The notes: a model not told the origin generated them from the letters alone. Shown: positions 1-8,360, counted from the stretch's first letter. The stretch is DNA of 64,000 nt from Roseburia_D yibonii (GCF_014297335.1 NZ_JACOQH010000001.1:310001-374000); one strand, 5' to 3'. Numbers and translations are program-made.

Positions 1-436
1 GGCGCGCCAGCCATTCGGTATCCTCCGGTCTGCCTGCCGCGACAACCCGAAGCATCTGTTCCTCACTTTTATATTCCCAGGCGATCTCCGGCCATCCTCC
101 CCTTTTCTCATCGATCTGCTTTCGCAGCTTTTTTACGATATTTTTCCACAACTCTTCTGTTTTACAGGGGATATCCAAAATCCTGCATTCCATTTCCTGT
201 GGTCGCTGTGACCCATGCAAAAAATCCGACACCAGCTCATCCAAAAGCTCCGTAAACGGCTCTGTGACATCCGCTTCCCGGAACAGGGATTCGATATCCT
301 GTTGTGTGAAACGCCACTGGACTCCGACTTTCTTTCCGTGCAGGGTGCCCTCTTTTAAATAATTCCGAATCGTCCGGTCTGTCAGTCCGGTCAGCGCCGC
401 CACATCCGCAACTGTGTACCACTTCTGTTCCAGCAT
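1..436 (-). CDS. Helix-turn-helix (excisionase/MerR-like) protein, 3' end cut by window
   Basis: This frame is open from an ATG at 436 to the window edge (145 full codons). The N-terminal 50 residues have the pattern of an HTH_17 (excisionase/MerR-like) DNA-binding domain: WYTVADVAALTGLTDRTIRN, then a hydrophilic turn ending in WRFTQQDIE, as in proteins that read 'helix-turn-helix, then wing'. The rest is charged and not recognised. The start is supported by an AGGAGG ribosome site about 8 bases upstream and by a TTTACA/TATAAT promoter at 462-490. A minus-strand terminator from the preceding gene sits upstream at 606-649, so this gene is probably transcribed alone. Its target and any mobile-element link cannot be judged because the downstream neighbours lie outside the window. 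Confidence 0.75.
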   Translation of the reverse strand, partial: MLEQKWYTVADVAALTGLTDRTIRNYLKEGTLHGKKVGVQWRFTQQDIESLFREADVTEPFTELLDELVSDFLHGSQRPQEMECRILDIPCKTEELWKNIVKKLRKQIDEKRGGWPEIAWEYKSEEQMLRVVAAGRPEDTEWLAR

Positions 437-461
437 ACCGGCATCCTCCTTTATAGATTTC

Positions 462-490
462 ATTATATTTCATTTGTTTTCCTATGTAAA
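462..490 (-). promoter_or_regulatory. SigA-type promoter for the HTH gene
   Basis: On the minus strand TTTACA (490-485) and TATAAT (467-462) are separated by exactly 17 bases. This lies about 25 bases upstream of the HTH gene's ribosome site. Confidence 0.6.
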
Positions 491-589
491 CCTATATTTT
501 ACAAATTTTACACGTTTTTTGTTTTATTTTCCTTGTTTTTCATATATTTTCCTATTGCATTCCATTTCCAGCCAGCAGCCGTCAGGAAA

Positions 590-608
590 GAATTTCCTAT
601 GATTCAAA
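590..608. repeat. Copy 1 of a 19-bp sequence shared with 30951-30969
   Basis: The 19 bases GAATTTCCTATGATTCAAA occur here and again, identically, at 30951-30969. In both places they lie immediately beyond the intrinsic terminator of a minus-strand gene. In the second copy they form one arm of a perfect palindrome. This suggests a dispersed intergenic element rather than chance. Confidence 0.6.
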
Positions 609-649
609 AAGGCTGCCCCTGCGGTTTTCACCACAGGAACAGCCTTTTT
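606..649 (-). terminator. Intrinsic terminator, possibly bidirectional
   Basis: Ten-base arms AAAAAGGCTG (606-615) and CAGCCTTTTT (640-649) enclose a further CCTG/CAGG pairing. Runs of T follow on both strands. It lies just after the stop of the 658-1215 gene. Confidence 0.75.
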
Positions 650-657
650 GTTCTGTT

Positions 658-1215
658 CTATGCTTTTAAATTTAACAGGCTTCGTATTTTTGTCGGCGTT
701 GTGACTTCCGTCGTCATCACATATTTCTGCACCCCGACCAGATAAGCCTCATCCGGGCTTCCTTCGTCTATGGGATCACAGGGCACCTCGTCTAAGGCAC
801 CGTCACCTGCCTGCGTTACCGGAACTAACACCCGCTTTAAGACCAGTTTTCTTTTGCGGATCGCTTCCCGTTCCTCTCTTCTTTGCTTCTGCTCTTCTTT
901 TTTTCGTTTTTTCTCCGCGATCTCATCCGCTTTCTTCTGGTTTTGCTCTAAGATATCGCTGATATGGTCGCGTGCCCGGCTCATGCAGTCCGAGACGATC
1001 TCCTCACTCAGTGCCGCAAGAAGATCATTTGCCGCAGTGCGCGCCTCTTCCATGGACGTTCCTTTCTCCATTGCGGTCGTAAGGATATGCACTGCCTGCT
1101 TTTGTCCTTCTTCTTTTTTCCGTGCGGTCTCCTCTAACTGTTCCTTCCGCCTGCGGAGCGCGTTCTGATCTGCCAGCATTGCTGTCGCTCCGATCTTTTT
1201 TCCATCTACTGTCAT
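658..1215 (-). CDS. Hypothetical coiled-coil protein, 185 aa
   Basis: I do not recognise the family. The protein is highly charged. Residues about 20-45 and 85-130 are rich in K, E, R and Q with heptad-like spacing, and include a run of alternating lysine/glutamate and arginine residues, so a long coiled coil is likely. There is no signal peptide or membrane segment, so it is probably cytosolic. The C-terminal 50 residues are more hydrophobic and could form a small fold. The ATG at 1215 has a GGGAGG ribosome site 7 bases upstream, and a terminator follows at 606-649. It appears to be a single-gene unit. The opposite-strand open frame here is an antisense shadow without a convincing ribosome site. 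Confidence 0.6.
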   Translation of the reverse strand: MTVDGKKIGATAMLADQNALRRRKEQLEETARKKEEGQKQAVHILTTAMEKGTSMEEARTAANDLLAALSEEIVSDCMSRARDHISDILEQNQKKADEIAEKKRKKEEQKQRREEREAIRKRKLVLKRVLVPVTQAGDGALDEVPCDPIDEGSPDEAYLVGVQKYVMTTEVTTPTKIRSLLNLKA

Positions 1216-1301
1216 GCTCTGCCTCCCGGAAAATCCAAATTTATCTTCCGGTATTTATATCGGCAGGAACCGTGACTTTCTAAAGCCGGATCTTTGGTTT
1301 C

Positions 1302-3101
1302 TTAAATCGCGCGGGTCTCATGCGCAAGCCATCTGGTTTCTTTCTCATCCAGATAAGGGCTGATCTTTTCAAAGACCTCTGCATGATATGCGTTTAAGCG
1401 CGCTCTTTCCTTTTCTGTCATAAGGGACGGATCTACCGCGTCAAGATCAAACGGCACAAAGGTGAGCGGTTTGAACTGTAAAAATTCACCGTATTCATTT
1501 TCCATGTATTTCTCGCACACGATCAGATTTTCCAGACGGATGCCGTATTTTCCTTCCAGATACAGACCCGGTTCGTCCGATGTGATCATGCCCGCCTCAA
1601 ATGCTGCGCTCTCGTTACGCTCCGGAACCTGTTTCCAGCGGAATCCGTTCGGTGCTTCATGTACATTCAGATAATAGCCGACGCCATGTCCGGTGCCGTG
1701 GTTGTAATCGAGTCCCATCTCCCAGAGTGCTTCCCTCGCAAGATAATCAAAGTTGATCCCAAGGCAGCCCTTCCGGAATTTTGCGGAAACAAGATTCAGA
1801 TTTCCTTTTAATACCGCGGTAAAATGCTTTTTCATCTCATCCGTGATATTTCCAAGCGCAACGGTTCTTGTGATATCGGTCGTTCCCTCGAGGTACTGTC
1901 CGCCGGTATCCAGAAGTAAGAAGCTGTCCGCTTTGATCTCCTTGTCTGTTTCCGGTGTCGCGGAATAATGCACGATCGCCCCGTGCTCCGCATATGCCGC
2001 GATCGGGCCAAAGCTCTGTCCCCTGTAATTTTCTCCCATCCGACGGAACTCATCTAATTTTTCCGCAACGGAGATCTCGGTCATCGGGATCTTTCCGACA
2101 TTCGTCTTGATCCAGTGCAGGAATCTGCACACCGCCACACCGTCTTTGATGTGCGCTTTTCTTTCATTCTCCACCTCAACCGGTGTCTTGACTGCTTTCA
2201 TAAGGACGGTCGGACACGGTCTGTCCAAAACGGGCACTTCCGCCGGGATATTGCTTACGATCGCGAAATTGGCCTTGGAAGCGTCAAGCAGTACGGTGTG
2301 CTTTTTATTGATCTTTTTTATATCCTCGTACATCTGATCGTAAGGATAGAAAGATACTCCTGCCGCCTCCAGTGCCTCGCGCACCGTGTCATCCAGAACC
2401 TTTTCATTGATGTAAAGGCGGATCTCCGTTCTGCCAAGCACCAGATAGGAGAGCACGACCGGATTATACGCCACGTCATTGCCACGGATATTTAAAAGCC
2501 ATGCGATATCATCGAGCGATGACAGGACAAAGAGATCCGCGCCCTGTTCTTCCATCACTTCCCGCACTCTTCTTATGCGTTCTTCTCTTGACTCGCCGGT
2601 GTATTTTTCATCCAGCAACGTGACCGGTTCCGCAGAAAGCGCCGGTCTGTCCTTCCATACAAGATCGACCAGATCCTGCTCATAGACAACACCCGCTCCC
2701 TTCTCTTCCAGATCTCTTTTTAACGCAAATGCCTCTTTCGCATTGACCGTGCGCCCGTCAAAGCCTAACGTCTGTCCTTCTTTTAATTTATCTACCAAAA
2801 ACGCGTGTACGGTAGGGACTCCCGGTTCTCCCATCTTAAAAAGATCGATCCCGCTTCCCGCAAGCTGCTTGCCCGCCTGTAAAAAGTATCTTCCGTCCGT
2901 CCAGAGCCCTGCCATATCCTGTGTCACCACAAGCGTGCCCGCAGATCCGGTAAACCCGGACATATAAGCTCTGCATTTGAAATGATCGCCCACATACTCC
3001 GATCCGTGAAAATCATCGGTCACAATCATATACGCATCGATGTTATGCGCTTTCATCTGTTTTCTTAATTCTGTAATAGTTTCCTTTGCCACGATATGCA
3101 C
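1302..3101 (-). CDS. pepP: Xaa-Pro aminopeptidase (M24B, aminopeptidase P)
   Basis: Cytosolic metallopeptidase that releases the N-terminal residue from peptides with proline in second position. It has the three-domain layout of the large (about 600 aa) family: creatinase N-terminal domain (1-130), second creatinase-like domain (about 150-300), and pita-bread catalytic domain (about 310-540). The five metal ligands are visible: the D residues of LLLDTGG and TTDITRT, H of GTGHGVG, E of TSDEPGLY and E of IRLENL. The longest frame begins with GTG at 3101, but a GGAAGG site spaces better to a GTG at 3092, giving a protein three residues shorter. It follows the asparaginase gene by 8 bases, so the two form an operon suited to peptide and amino-acid use. 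Confidence 0.92.
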   Translation of the reverse strand: MHIVAKETITELRKQMKAHNIDAYMIVTDDFHGSEYVGDHFKCRAYMSGFTGSAGTLVVTQDMAGLWTDGRYFLQAGKQLAGSGIDLFKMGEPGVPTVHAFLVDKLKEGQTLGFDGRTVNAKEAFALKRDLEEKGAGVVYEQDLVDLVWKDRPALSAEPVTLLDEKYTGESREERIRRVREVMEEQGADLFVLSSLDDIAWLLNIRGNDVAYNPVVLSYLVLGRTEIRLYINEKVLDDTVREALEAAGVSFYPYDQMYEDIKKINKKHTVLLDASKANFAIVSNIPAEVPVLDRPCPTVLMKAVKTPVEVENERKAHIKDGVAVCRFLHWIKTNVGKIPMTEISVAEKLDEFRRMGENYRGQSFGPIAAYAEHGAIVHYSATPETDKEIKADSFLLLDTGGQYLEGTTDITRTVALGNITDEMKKHFTAVLKGNLNLVSAKFRKGCLGINFDYLAREALWEMGLDYNHGTGHGVGYYLNVHEAPNGFRWKQVPERNESAAFEAGMITSDEPGLYLEGKYGIRLENLIVCEKYMENEYGEFLQFKPLTFVPFDLDAVDPSLMTEKERARLNAYHAEVFEKISPYLDEKETRWLAHETRAI

Positions 3102-3109
3102 CTTCCTCT

Positions 3110-4102
3110 TTATCTTTCTATATCGTAATTGATCTTTTTATAAAACAGCTTTCGTATATCCTCGTGGGTATATGCTTCCGCCATCACCCACATCATCTTG
3201 GTAACGATTGCTTCGATCGTCATGTCGTAGGCCTCTAAAATCCGTGGATTCTGTTTGAATGTCCGTCCCACTTCATAAATATCAAGATTGCTTCCCTCCA
3301 TCGGCACCTGCGTTGTGATAACGACCTCGGTTCCGGCATCGATGAGCTCCGCGATCTTCTCTTTGTATTTCATGGATTCCAGACTCGGGATTCCGCCTAC
3401 TCCGAACCCTTCTATTATAACCGCATCATAACGATTTTTCAAATAGTCCAAAATCCCGGCATCCATGCCCGGTACCAGCTTTAACACGAAAATATTCTCA
3501 TTTAACCGGTCGTAAAATTTTACCGGTTCATCTCCCTGCTCTTCGATGTAATGGAACACCTTGTTGTCGCGTATCACTGCCTTGTGCGGAAAATTTACAC
3601 TGGAAAACGCGTTGAAGCTCTTGCTGCGCACCTTTCTTCCCCGCGTGCCCGCGATCACTTCCCCGTCAAACACAAAGCTGACGTTTGTGGACACGTCCGA
3701 TGTTGCGTACAGGATACTCTGTATCACATTGCTCTTTGCATCTGTAATGTCCTCATTGATCGGTTTCTGCGCGCCGGTCAGCACGATCGGTTTCCTGCTG
3801 TTCTGGATCAGATAGGAAAGCGCCGCCGCGGTATACGCCATCGTATCCGTGCCATGCAGCACCACAAATCCATCGTATCTGTCGTACTCCTTATGGATGG
3901 TGTCCGCGATCGCGATCCAGTTTTCCGGCTGCATATTCGTACTGTCCAGATTCATGAGCTGAACCGCGTGCAGACAGCACATCTCACGGATCTTTGGCAC
4001 ATAATTTAAAAAATCTTCCATCTCGATCTGCGGCATGAGCCCTTTTTCCGTAGAACGACAGGCGATCGTTCCTCCGGTCGCAATGACTAATATCTGTTTC
4101 AT
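3110..4102 (-). CDS. ansA: L-asparaginase (type I, cytoplasmic)
   Basis: Hydrolyses asparagine to aspartate and ammonia. The N-terminal catalytic threonine motif ATGGTIA and the second active-site motif HGTDTMAYTA are both present. There is no signal peptide, which fits the cytosolic type I enzymes of 330-340 aa. I chose the ATG at 4102 (330 aa) because AAAGGA lies 7 bases upstream; a longer frame from a TTG at 4120 would start inside that ribosome site. It is first in an operon with aminopeptidase P and is divergent from the M42 peptidase. It works opposite to the asparagine synthetase at 15 kb. Confidence 0.93.
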   Translation of the reverse strand: MKQILVIATGGTIACRSTEKGLMPQIEMEDFLNYVPKIREMCCLHAVQLMNLDSTNMQPENWIAIADTIHKEYDRYDGFVVLHGTDTMAYTAAALSYLIQNSRKPIVLTGAQKPINEDITDAKSNVIQSILYATSDVSTNVSFVFDGEVIAGTRGRKVRSKSFNAFSSVNFPHKAVIRDNKVFHYIEEQGDEPVKFYDRLNENIFVLKLVPGMDAGILDYLKNRYDAVIIEGFGVGGIPSLESMKYKEKIAELIDAGTEVVITTQVPMEGSNLDIYEVGRTFKQNPRILEAYDMTIEAIVTKMMWVMAEAYTHEDIRKLFYKKINYDIER

Positions 4103-4139
4103 AGGTGTATCCTTTCCCAAAAAATACCGCTGTATTCCA

Positions 4140-4168
4140 TTGTATTATCCCTTTTTCTGTTATATATT
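4140..4168 (+). promoter_or_regulatory. SigA-type promoter for the M42 peptidase
   Basis: TTGTAT (4140-4145) and TATATT (4163-4168) are 17 bases apart in the divergent intergenic region. They lie about 60 bases before the ribosome site of the M42 gene. Confidence 0.5.
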
Positions 4169-4242
4169 ATCTAAGTATGAGATACCGGTTCTATCCGTAT
4201 CTTCAATCTTTTACATTATATAAACAGAAAAGAGGTTTTTCA

Positions 4243-5280
4243 ATGGATACCGAAAAGTATTTCGATTATATTTTATCTGAGACGCAAAAGATCCTCGCGA
4301 TCGACAGTCCGTCCGGTTTTACCAGAAATGTTGCCGACTATGTACTCTCCGCTTACCGTGCGCTCGGCTATGAGCCGGTACAGACGGTAAAGGGCGGCGT
4401 GTTCTGTGAGATCGGCGGTGCCGACACGAAGGATGCCCTGCTCATGGAAGCGCATATTGACACTTTAGGTGCCATGGTTTCTGAGATCCGTCCAAACGGT
4501 TATCTCGCACTCTCTCCGATCGGCGGCATGAACGCAAACAATGCGGAGGCGGAAAACTGCACGATCTACACGAGAGACGGCAGAACCTACACCGGCACTT
4601 TCCAGCTGCAAAACGCCTCCATCCATGTCAATGGGGATTACGACTCCACAAAAAGGACTTACGAAAACATGGAAGTGGTGCTCGATGAAATGGTCTCCTC
4701 CAAAGAGGACACACTCGCGCTTGGTATTCTGCCGGGTGATATCGTCTGCTTTGATCCGCGCACGACATACACCAAGAGCGGCTACATCAAGAGCCGTTTT
4801 CTGGATGACAAGTTGAGTGTCGGCATTCTGCTCGGATTTGCCAAATATGTGAAAGAAGAACAGATCGCGCTTCCAAGAAAAGTATATCAGCACATTACCG
4901 TTTATGAGGAAGTCGGACACGGCGGTGCCGCTTCGATCCCATCCGATGTCACCGAAGTTCTTTCCGTAGATATGGGCTGTGTCGGCGACGGTCTTACCTG
5001 CCGCGAACACCAGGTGTCGATCTGCGCAAAGGACAGCAGAGGGCCTTATAACTATGACGTTGTATCCGGTCTGATCGCCGCCGCGAAACGCAAGAATCTG
5101 GACTTTGCCGTTGACATTTATCCGCATTACGGCTCCGATGCCGACGTGGCGCTCACCGCTGGCTACGATGTAAAACACGGGCTCATCGGCTCCGGTGTCT
5201 ATGCATCCCACGGCTATGAACGCAGCCACAAGGACGGCGTGATCAACACCTTCTTACTGCTGACCGAATATCTGAAATAA
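4243..5280 (+). CDS. M42 family metallopeptidase (glutamyl/tetrahedral aminopeptidase type)
   Basis: A dinuclear-metal cytosolic aminopeptidase of the M42 family, 345 aa, the usual length. Visible family motifs are MEAHIDTLG (first metal histidine and aspartate), FLDDKLSVG (bridging aspartate), YEEVGHGGA (catalytic and metal glutamates), VDMGCVGDG, and a late histidine in SHGYERSH. The start at ATG 4243 is chosen because AAAAGAGG lies 7 bases upstream; the frame is open further upstream but without a ribosome site. It is divergent from the asparaginase/aminopeptidase P operon, so three peptide-degrading genes cluster here. A strong terminator follows. M42 members include aminopeptidases and proteins once labelled endoglucanases; I favour aminopeptidase. 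Confidence 0.88.
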   Translation: MDTEKYFDYILSETQKILAIDSPSGFTRNVADYVLSAYRALGYEPVQTVKGGVFCEIGGADTKDALLMEAHIDTLGAMVSEIRPNGYLALSPIGGMNANNAEAENCTIYTRDGRTYTGTFQLQNASIHVNGDYDSTKRTYENMEVVLDEMVSSKEDTLALGILPGDIVCFDPRTTYTKSGYIKSRFLDDKLSVGILLGFAKYVKEEQIALPRKVYQHITVYEEVGHGGAASIPSDVTEVLSVDMGCVGDGLTCREHQVSICAKDSRGPYNYDVVSGLIAAAKRKNLDFAVDIYPHYGSDADVALTAGYDVKHGLIGSGVYASHGYERSHKDGVINTFLLLTEYLK

Positions 5281-5297
5281 TTGTTCTTTAAACAACA

Positions 5298-5335
5298 GGG
5301 CGGAGCATCCTTTTGATGCCCCGCCCAATTTTTTT
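5298..5335 (+). terminator. Intrinsic terminator of the M42 gene
   Basis: GGGCGG-A-GCATC pairs with GATGC-C-CCGCCC around a CTTTT loop, followed by seven T residues. It starts 17 bases after the M42 stop codon. Confidence 0.88.
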
Positions 5336-5340
5336 GCTTT

Positions 5341-5556
5341 TTACTCCTCATCCTTCTGATATTCCAAGATATCTCCCGGCTGACAGTCGAGCACCTCGCA
5401 GATCGCCTCTAATGTTGAGAAACGGATCGCGCTGATCTTTCCGGTCTTGATCTTGGAAAGATTCACATTCGACACACCCACGCGCGCTGACAGCTCATTC
5501 AAACTCATTTTCCGGTCTGCCATTACCCGGTCCAGACGTAATATGATTTTTCCCAT
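5341..5556 (-). CDS. XRE (Cro/CI) helix-turn-helix regulator, 71 aa
   Basis: A minimal single-domain HTH_3/YozG-type repressor. Residues 8-65 form the five-helix Cro/CI fold, with MSLNELSARVGVSNVNLSKI as the helix-turn-helix and LEAICEVLDCQPGDIL as the conserved last helices. It follows the DUF2975 membrane protein by 17 bases, with its own GAGGCAGGG ribosome site, so the two are co-transcribed. This XRE plus DUF2975 pairing is common in Firmicutes and other bacteria. It probably binds the 22-bp direct repeats at the operon promoter, although that is inference. Confidence 0.88.
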   Translation of the reverse strand: MGKIILRLDRVMADRKMSLNELSARVGVSNVNLSKIKTGKISAIRFSTLEAICEVLDCQPGDILEYQKDEE

Positions 5557-5573
5557 TGCTTTTCCCTGCCTCT

Positions 5574-6287
5574 TTATAATGTCTCATCCGATTCTCTCTG
5601 CAGCACAGCGCCATACTGGAAGATATACGTCAGTGCCAGGATCATAAGCACAACAAATACCATATTGAAATTTACGGACAGTGAAAATTTTACCCGGTTG
5701 TTAAAAATTCCCTCGGATGCCATATCCGAAATGCTGGAAAATACCACCCACGGAATCAGCGAATACGCAAACATCCTCATCTTTTTGATGACATCCTCCT
5801 CAAATGGGGACTGGCACTTCCCAACTGCTTTAAAAAGCGCCCCGATAAAGAAAAGTGTGATCAGTGTCATAATAAGGTGAAGCGTCACCGCCACCAAAGG
5901 CCCTACCAGTTTTCTCAGATTAAAGTCACCCATTTTCCCGTTTCCGCTCATCAGGATATGACTGCCTTTGGTCTCAAATTTATCAATTCCATAGGAAACG
6001 CCCTCTAAATCCAATTCGGTTCCTTTTTCATATCCATATTCCGAAAGATCTATATCCGCTAATGCTTCCTCTGCCGCATTTTTCCCTACGACAGACGCAA
6101 GATTTACATCAATATTTGCCGTTCCCGCCATACGGATATGAAGTGTATCCTCCGGCAGTACCGCCAGCACGATCGCTGCCATGATCGTTCCAACCAGCCC
6201 GAGGATCACAAATATCCGCAGGATGATTGTGATTATACTTCCTGCCTTTCCCATTTTATTGATCTTACTGATCGCATCTTCTTTCAT
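5574..6287 (-). CDS. DUF2975 family membrane protein, 237 aa
   Basis: Four membrane segments are visible at about residues 18-42, 130-152, 170-188 and 205-226, with a roughly 85-residue hydrophilic extracytoplasmic stretch between the first two. The C-terminal YGAVLQRESDETL matches the usual DUF2975 ending. Its function is unknown; it is a standing partner of a small XRE regulator, encoded directly downstream here. The ATG at 6287 has GGAGG 9 bases upstream. Transcription should start from the TTGACA/TAAAAT promoter at 6345-6373, whose flanks carry the direct repeats. A membrane signal-receiving role that controls the XRE partner is plausible but unproven. Confidence 0.85.
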   Translation of the reverse strand: MKEDAISKINKMGKAGSIITIILRIFVILGLVGTIMAAIVLAVLPEDTLHIRMAGTANIDVNLASVVGKNAAEEALADIDLSEYGYEKGTELDLEGVSYGIDKFETKGSHILMSGNGKMGDFNLRKLVGPLVAVTLHLIMTLITLFFIGALFKAVGKCQSPFEEDVIKKMRMFAYSLIPWVVFSSISDMASEGIFNNRVKFSLSVNFNMVFVVLMILALTYIFQYGAVLQRESDETL

Positions 6288-6320
6288 AGCCTCGTTCCTC
6301 CATTAACATTTTTCGTTATT

Positions 6321-6342
6321 TTTTTAATGTTTATCGTTAAAT
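6321..6342. promoter_or_regulatory. 22-bp direct repeat, proximal copy (operator candidate)
   Basis: The 22 bases TTTTTAATGTTTATCGTTAAAT are repeated exactly at 6378-6399, 57 bp apart. This copy begins two bases downstream of the -10 box and so covers the likely transcription start of the DUF2975-XRE operon. A degenerate third copy (TAACATTTTTCGTTA) lies at 6304-6318. Confidence 0.7.
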
Positions 6343-6344
6343 GT

Positions 6345-6373
6345 ATTTTAACAGAGGCTTTTTCTCCTGTCAA
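6345..6373 (-). promoter_or_regulatory. SigA promoter of the DUF2975-XRE operon
   Basis: A perfect TTGACA (6373-6368) and TAAAAT (6350-6345) are separated by 17 bases. The promoter sits exactly between the two 22-bp direct repeats. Confidence 0.85.
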
Positions 6374-6377
6374 TAGA

Positions 6378-6399
6378 TTTTTAATGTTTATCGTTAAAT
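6378..6399. promoter_or_regulatory. 22-bp direct repeat, distal copy (operator candidate)
   Basis: An identical copy of the sequence at 6321-6342, lying just upstream of the -35 box. The inner TAACGATAAACATTA on the minus strand is partly symmetric, as expected for a dimeric XRE repressor. Confidence 0.7.
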
Positions 6400-6460
6400 T
6401 TTATATGTTTTATCATAATTTTTTACTTTATCCTATATTTTCTATTAGTAGTCGCACCAC

Positions 6461-6512
6461 AAAAAAACTGCTGCCCTGCGACCTTACGGTCGCAAAGGCA
6501 GCAGCCTTTTTG
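6461..6512 (-). terminator. Intrinsic terminator of the opp operon
   Basis: CTGCTGCC (6468-6475) pairs with GGCAGCAG (6497-6504), with an inner GCGACC/GGTCGC stem. Seven A residues precede it, giving seven T on the minus strand, and a T run follows on the plus strand. It lies 30-80 bases after the oppA stop and could work in both directions. Confidence 0.88.
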
Positions 6513-6542
6513 TTTTACATCAAATCACTGCTTACACTGCAA

Positions 6543-8291
6543 TTATTCGATGGTTGCATACATAAAGTATTTGGTACCGAATTTTGTATTGTAGATGCCG
6601 GTTACATTTGTCTTGCACATATAATCGTCATTGTAGAAGTAGATCGGTACTGCAGCCCAGGTATCCATGAGCATATCTTCTGCCTGATGTAACATCTGTA
6701 CACGGGCAGTGTTATCTGTTGTTGTTCTGATCTCGCTGATCAGGTTATCATATGCTGTCCAGTCCGGTGTTGCGCTGTTTTCCGGGTTCTTTCCTAACTG
6801 CGCATCATTGTTTCCGGAATCAGAAGTGAAAATCTCAAGCATGTTGATCGGGTCATCGTAATCTGCGATCCATCCTTCACGCGCAATAGAGAATGCACCT
6901 GCTTTACGATCATTTAAGAATGTATCCCACTCTTCTGTCTTAATGGTTACATCAACACCGATGGAAGACCAGTCAGACTGGATTGCTTCTGCAATTGCCT
7001 GATGTGCTGTGTTTTCATTGATCAGATATTCTACAGAGATCGGGTTCTCATCACTTAAAGTTCCGTCATCGTTGAACTTGTAACCGATGCTTTCCAGTAA
7101 TTCTGTCGCTTCTGCTTTTGCAGCATCGAAATCATATTCTGCTGTGTAGTATCCATGAGAATCCGCATCCGGATAATCATAATCATCTTCACGGAAGATT
7201 CCGCCGTTACCATCAGACATTCCGTCCGGAACGAACGCGGTAGCAACCTTCTGTCCGGTCTGACCGATGTTCTCTGCAATGTAGCCACGGTCGATCAGGA
7301 TGCCAAGTGCGTGACGTAAAGTCGCTGCGTCTTCTGCAGACATTCCGTCAAACATCTTGTCGTTTACGTTGAATGCGATATAGTAGTTTCCTAACTGATC
7401 ATCAACATGGAAATCAGCGTTGTTGATCACAGATGCAACTTCATCACTCGGAATGCTGTCGATGAAGTCAAGGTCTCCTGCGTTGTAAGCGGAGAATGTA
7501 GCAGTATCATCTGCGGATAACATGAACTCAAGTTTTTCTACTTTTACATTATCTGCATCGTAAAAGTACGGGTTCTTTTCATATACCATGGATTCATTGT
7601 GTTTCCAGGATGTGCACACATACGCACCGTTGGATACGAATCCAGCTTCAGCGCACCATGCGCCCGGGTTTGTTCCGTCTGCGTTTGCTGCTTCTACTGC
7701 TGCCTGCGGTACCGGCATAAATACAGGGAATGCGCAAAGCTGCAGGAAATATGGGCACGGAGCAGCAAGAACTGCTGTTAAAGTATTTCCGTCTGCCTTT
7801 ACATTGATGGTGTCACCATCTTTTGCAAATACATCGAACAGATAAGAATAATCTGCTGCAGTCTGAGGATCTGCTGCTCTCTTCCAGGAATATTCAAAAT
7901 CTGCTGCGGTCAGATCAGAGCCATCGCTCCATTTCAGACCATCTTTTAAAGTAAAGGTGTAAGTAAGTCCGTCATCACTTACGGTATAGTCAGATACCAG
8001 AGCCGGGACCGGATTGCTGTCCTTGTCAAAGGTAAACAGACCTACAAAGCTGTTTGCTGCCAAAGCTGCGCCATCAACGGTTGTATTTAATGCCGGATCC
8101 AGTTTATCCGGTTCACTCGCAAGGTTGATGCGAAGGGTAGAGCCGTCAGAAGTAGATACAGAACCTTCTGTAGACGCTTCGGTAGACGCTGTACCTGTGG
8201 TGCTGTTGCTGCTTGCAGATGAACCACAGCCTGCGAACATGCTGGTAGCCATTGCTGCAATTAACATTGCTGATACAATTTTCTTCTTCAT
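6543..8291 (-). CDS. oppA: Oligopeptide ABC transporter substrate-binding lipoprotein
   Basis: Extracellular lipid-anchored peptide receptor of the SBP_bac_5 family, 582 aa. It has a lysine-rich signal peptide ending in lipobox FAGC (cysteine at about residue 21), then a Ser/Thr-rich linker (residues 22-50), then the peptide-binding fold, including the family segment NLASEPDKLDPALN near the start. It is the last gene of the oppBCDF-A unit, 69 bases after oppF, with its own AGGAGG ribosome site. A small hairpin (8326-8339) lies in that gap. The receptor is often encoded first in such operons, so the distal position is less usual. It probably imports peptides for nitrogen and energy. Confidence 0.93.
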   Translation of the reverse strand: MKKKIVSAMLIAAMATSMFAGCGSSASSNSTTGTASTEASTEGSVSTSDGSTLRINLASEPDKLDPALNTTVDGAALAANSFVGLFTFDKDSNPVPALVSDYTVSDDGLTYTFTLKDGLKWSDGSDLTAADFEYSWKRAADPQTAADYSYLFDVFAKDGDTINVKADGNTLTAVLAAPCPYFLQLCAFPVFMPVPQAAVEAANADGTNPGAWCAEAGFVSNGAYVCTSWKHNESMVYEKNPYFYDADNVKVEKLEFMLSADDTATFSAYNAGDLDFIDSIPSDEVASVINNADFHVDDQLGNYYIAFNVNDKMFDGMSAEDAATLRHALGILIDRGYIAENIGQTGQKVATAFVPDGMSDGNGGIFREDDYDYPDADSHGYYTAEYDFDAAKAEATELLESIGYKFNDDGTLSDENPISVEYLINENTAHQAIAEAIQSDWSSIGVDVTIKTEEWDTFLNDRKAGAFSIAREGWIADYDDPINMLEIFTSDSGNNDAQLGKNPENSATPDWTAYDNLISEIRTTTDNTARVQMLHQAEDMLMDTWAAVPIYFYNDDYMCKTNVTGIYNTKFGTKYFMYATIE

Positions 8292-8325
8292 AATATTCCT
8301 CCTGAAAATATTTATTAATTAAACA

Positions 8326-8339
8326 TACCGCAGACGGTA
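8326..8339 (-). other. Small hairpin between oppF and oppA
   Basis: TACCG and CGGTA pair around a four-base loop in the gap between oppF and oppA, followed on the minus strand by TGTTTAATTAA. It could stabilise the 3' end of the upstream mRNA, or partly terminate, or protect the oppA segment from decay. Confidence 0.4.
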
Positions 8340-8360
8340 CGAATAATTCTCTCTCATGTC

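Noticed and set aside
770..1168. A long plus-strand open frame of 132 codons
   Set aside because: It is the antisense of the 185-aa gene, serine/phenylalanine-rich, with no ribosome site.
4465..5229. A long minus-strand frame of 254 codons
   Set aside because: It is antisense to the M42 gene, which has clear motifs and a ribosome site; the composition is that of a shadow frame.
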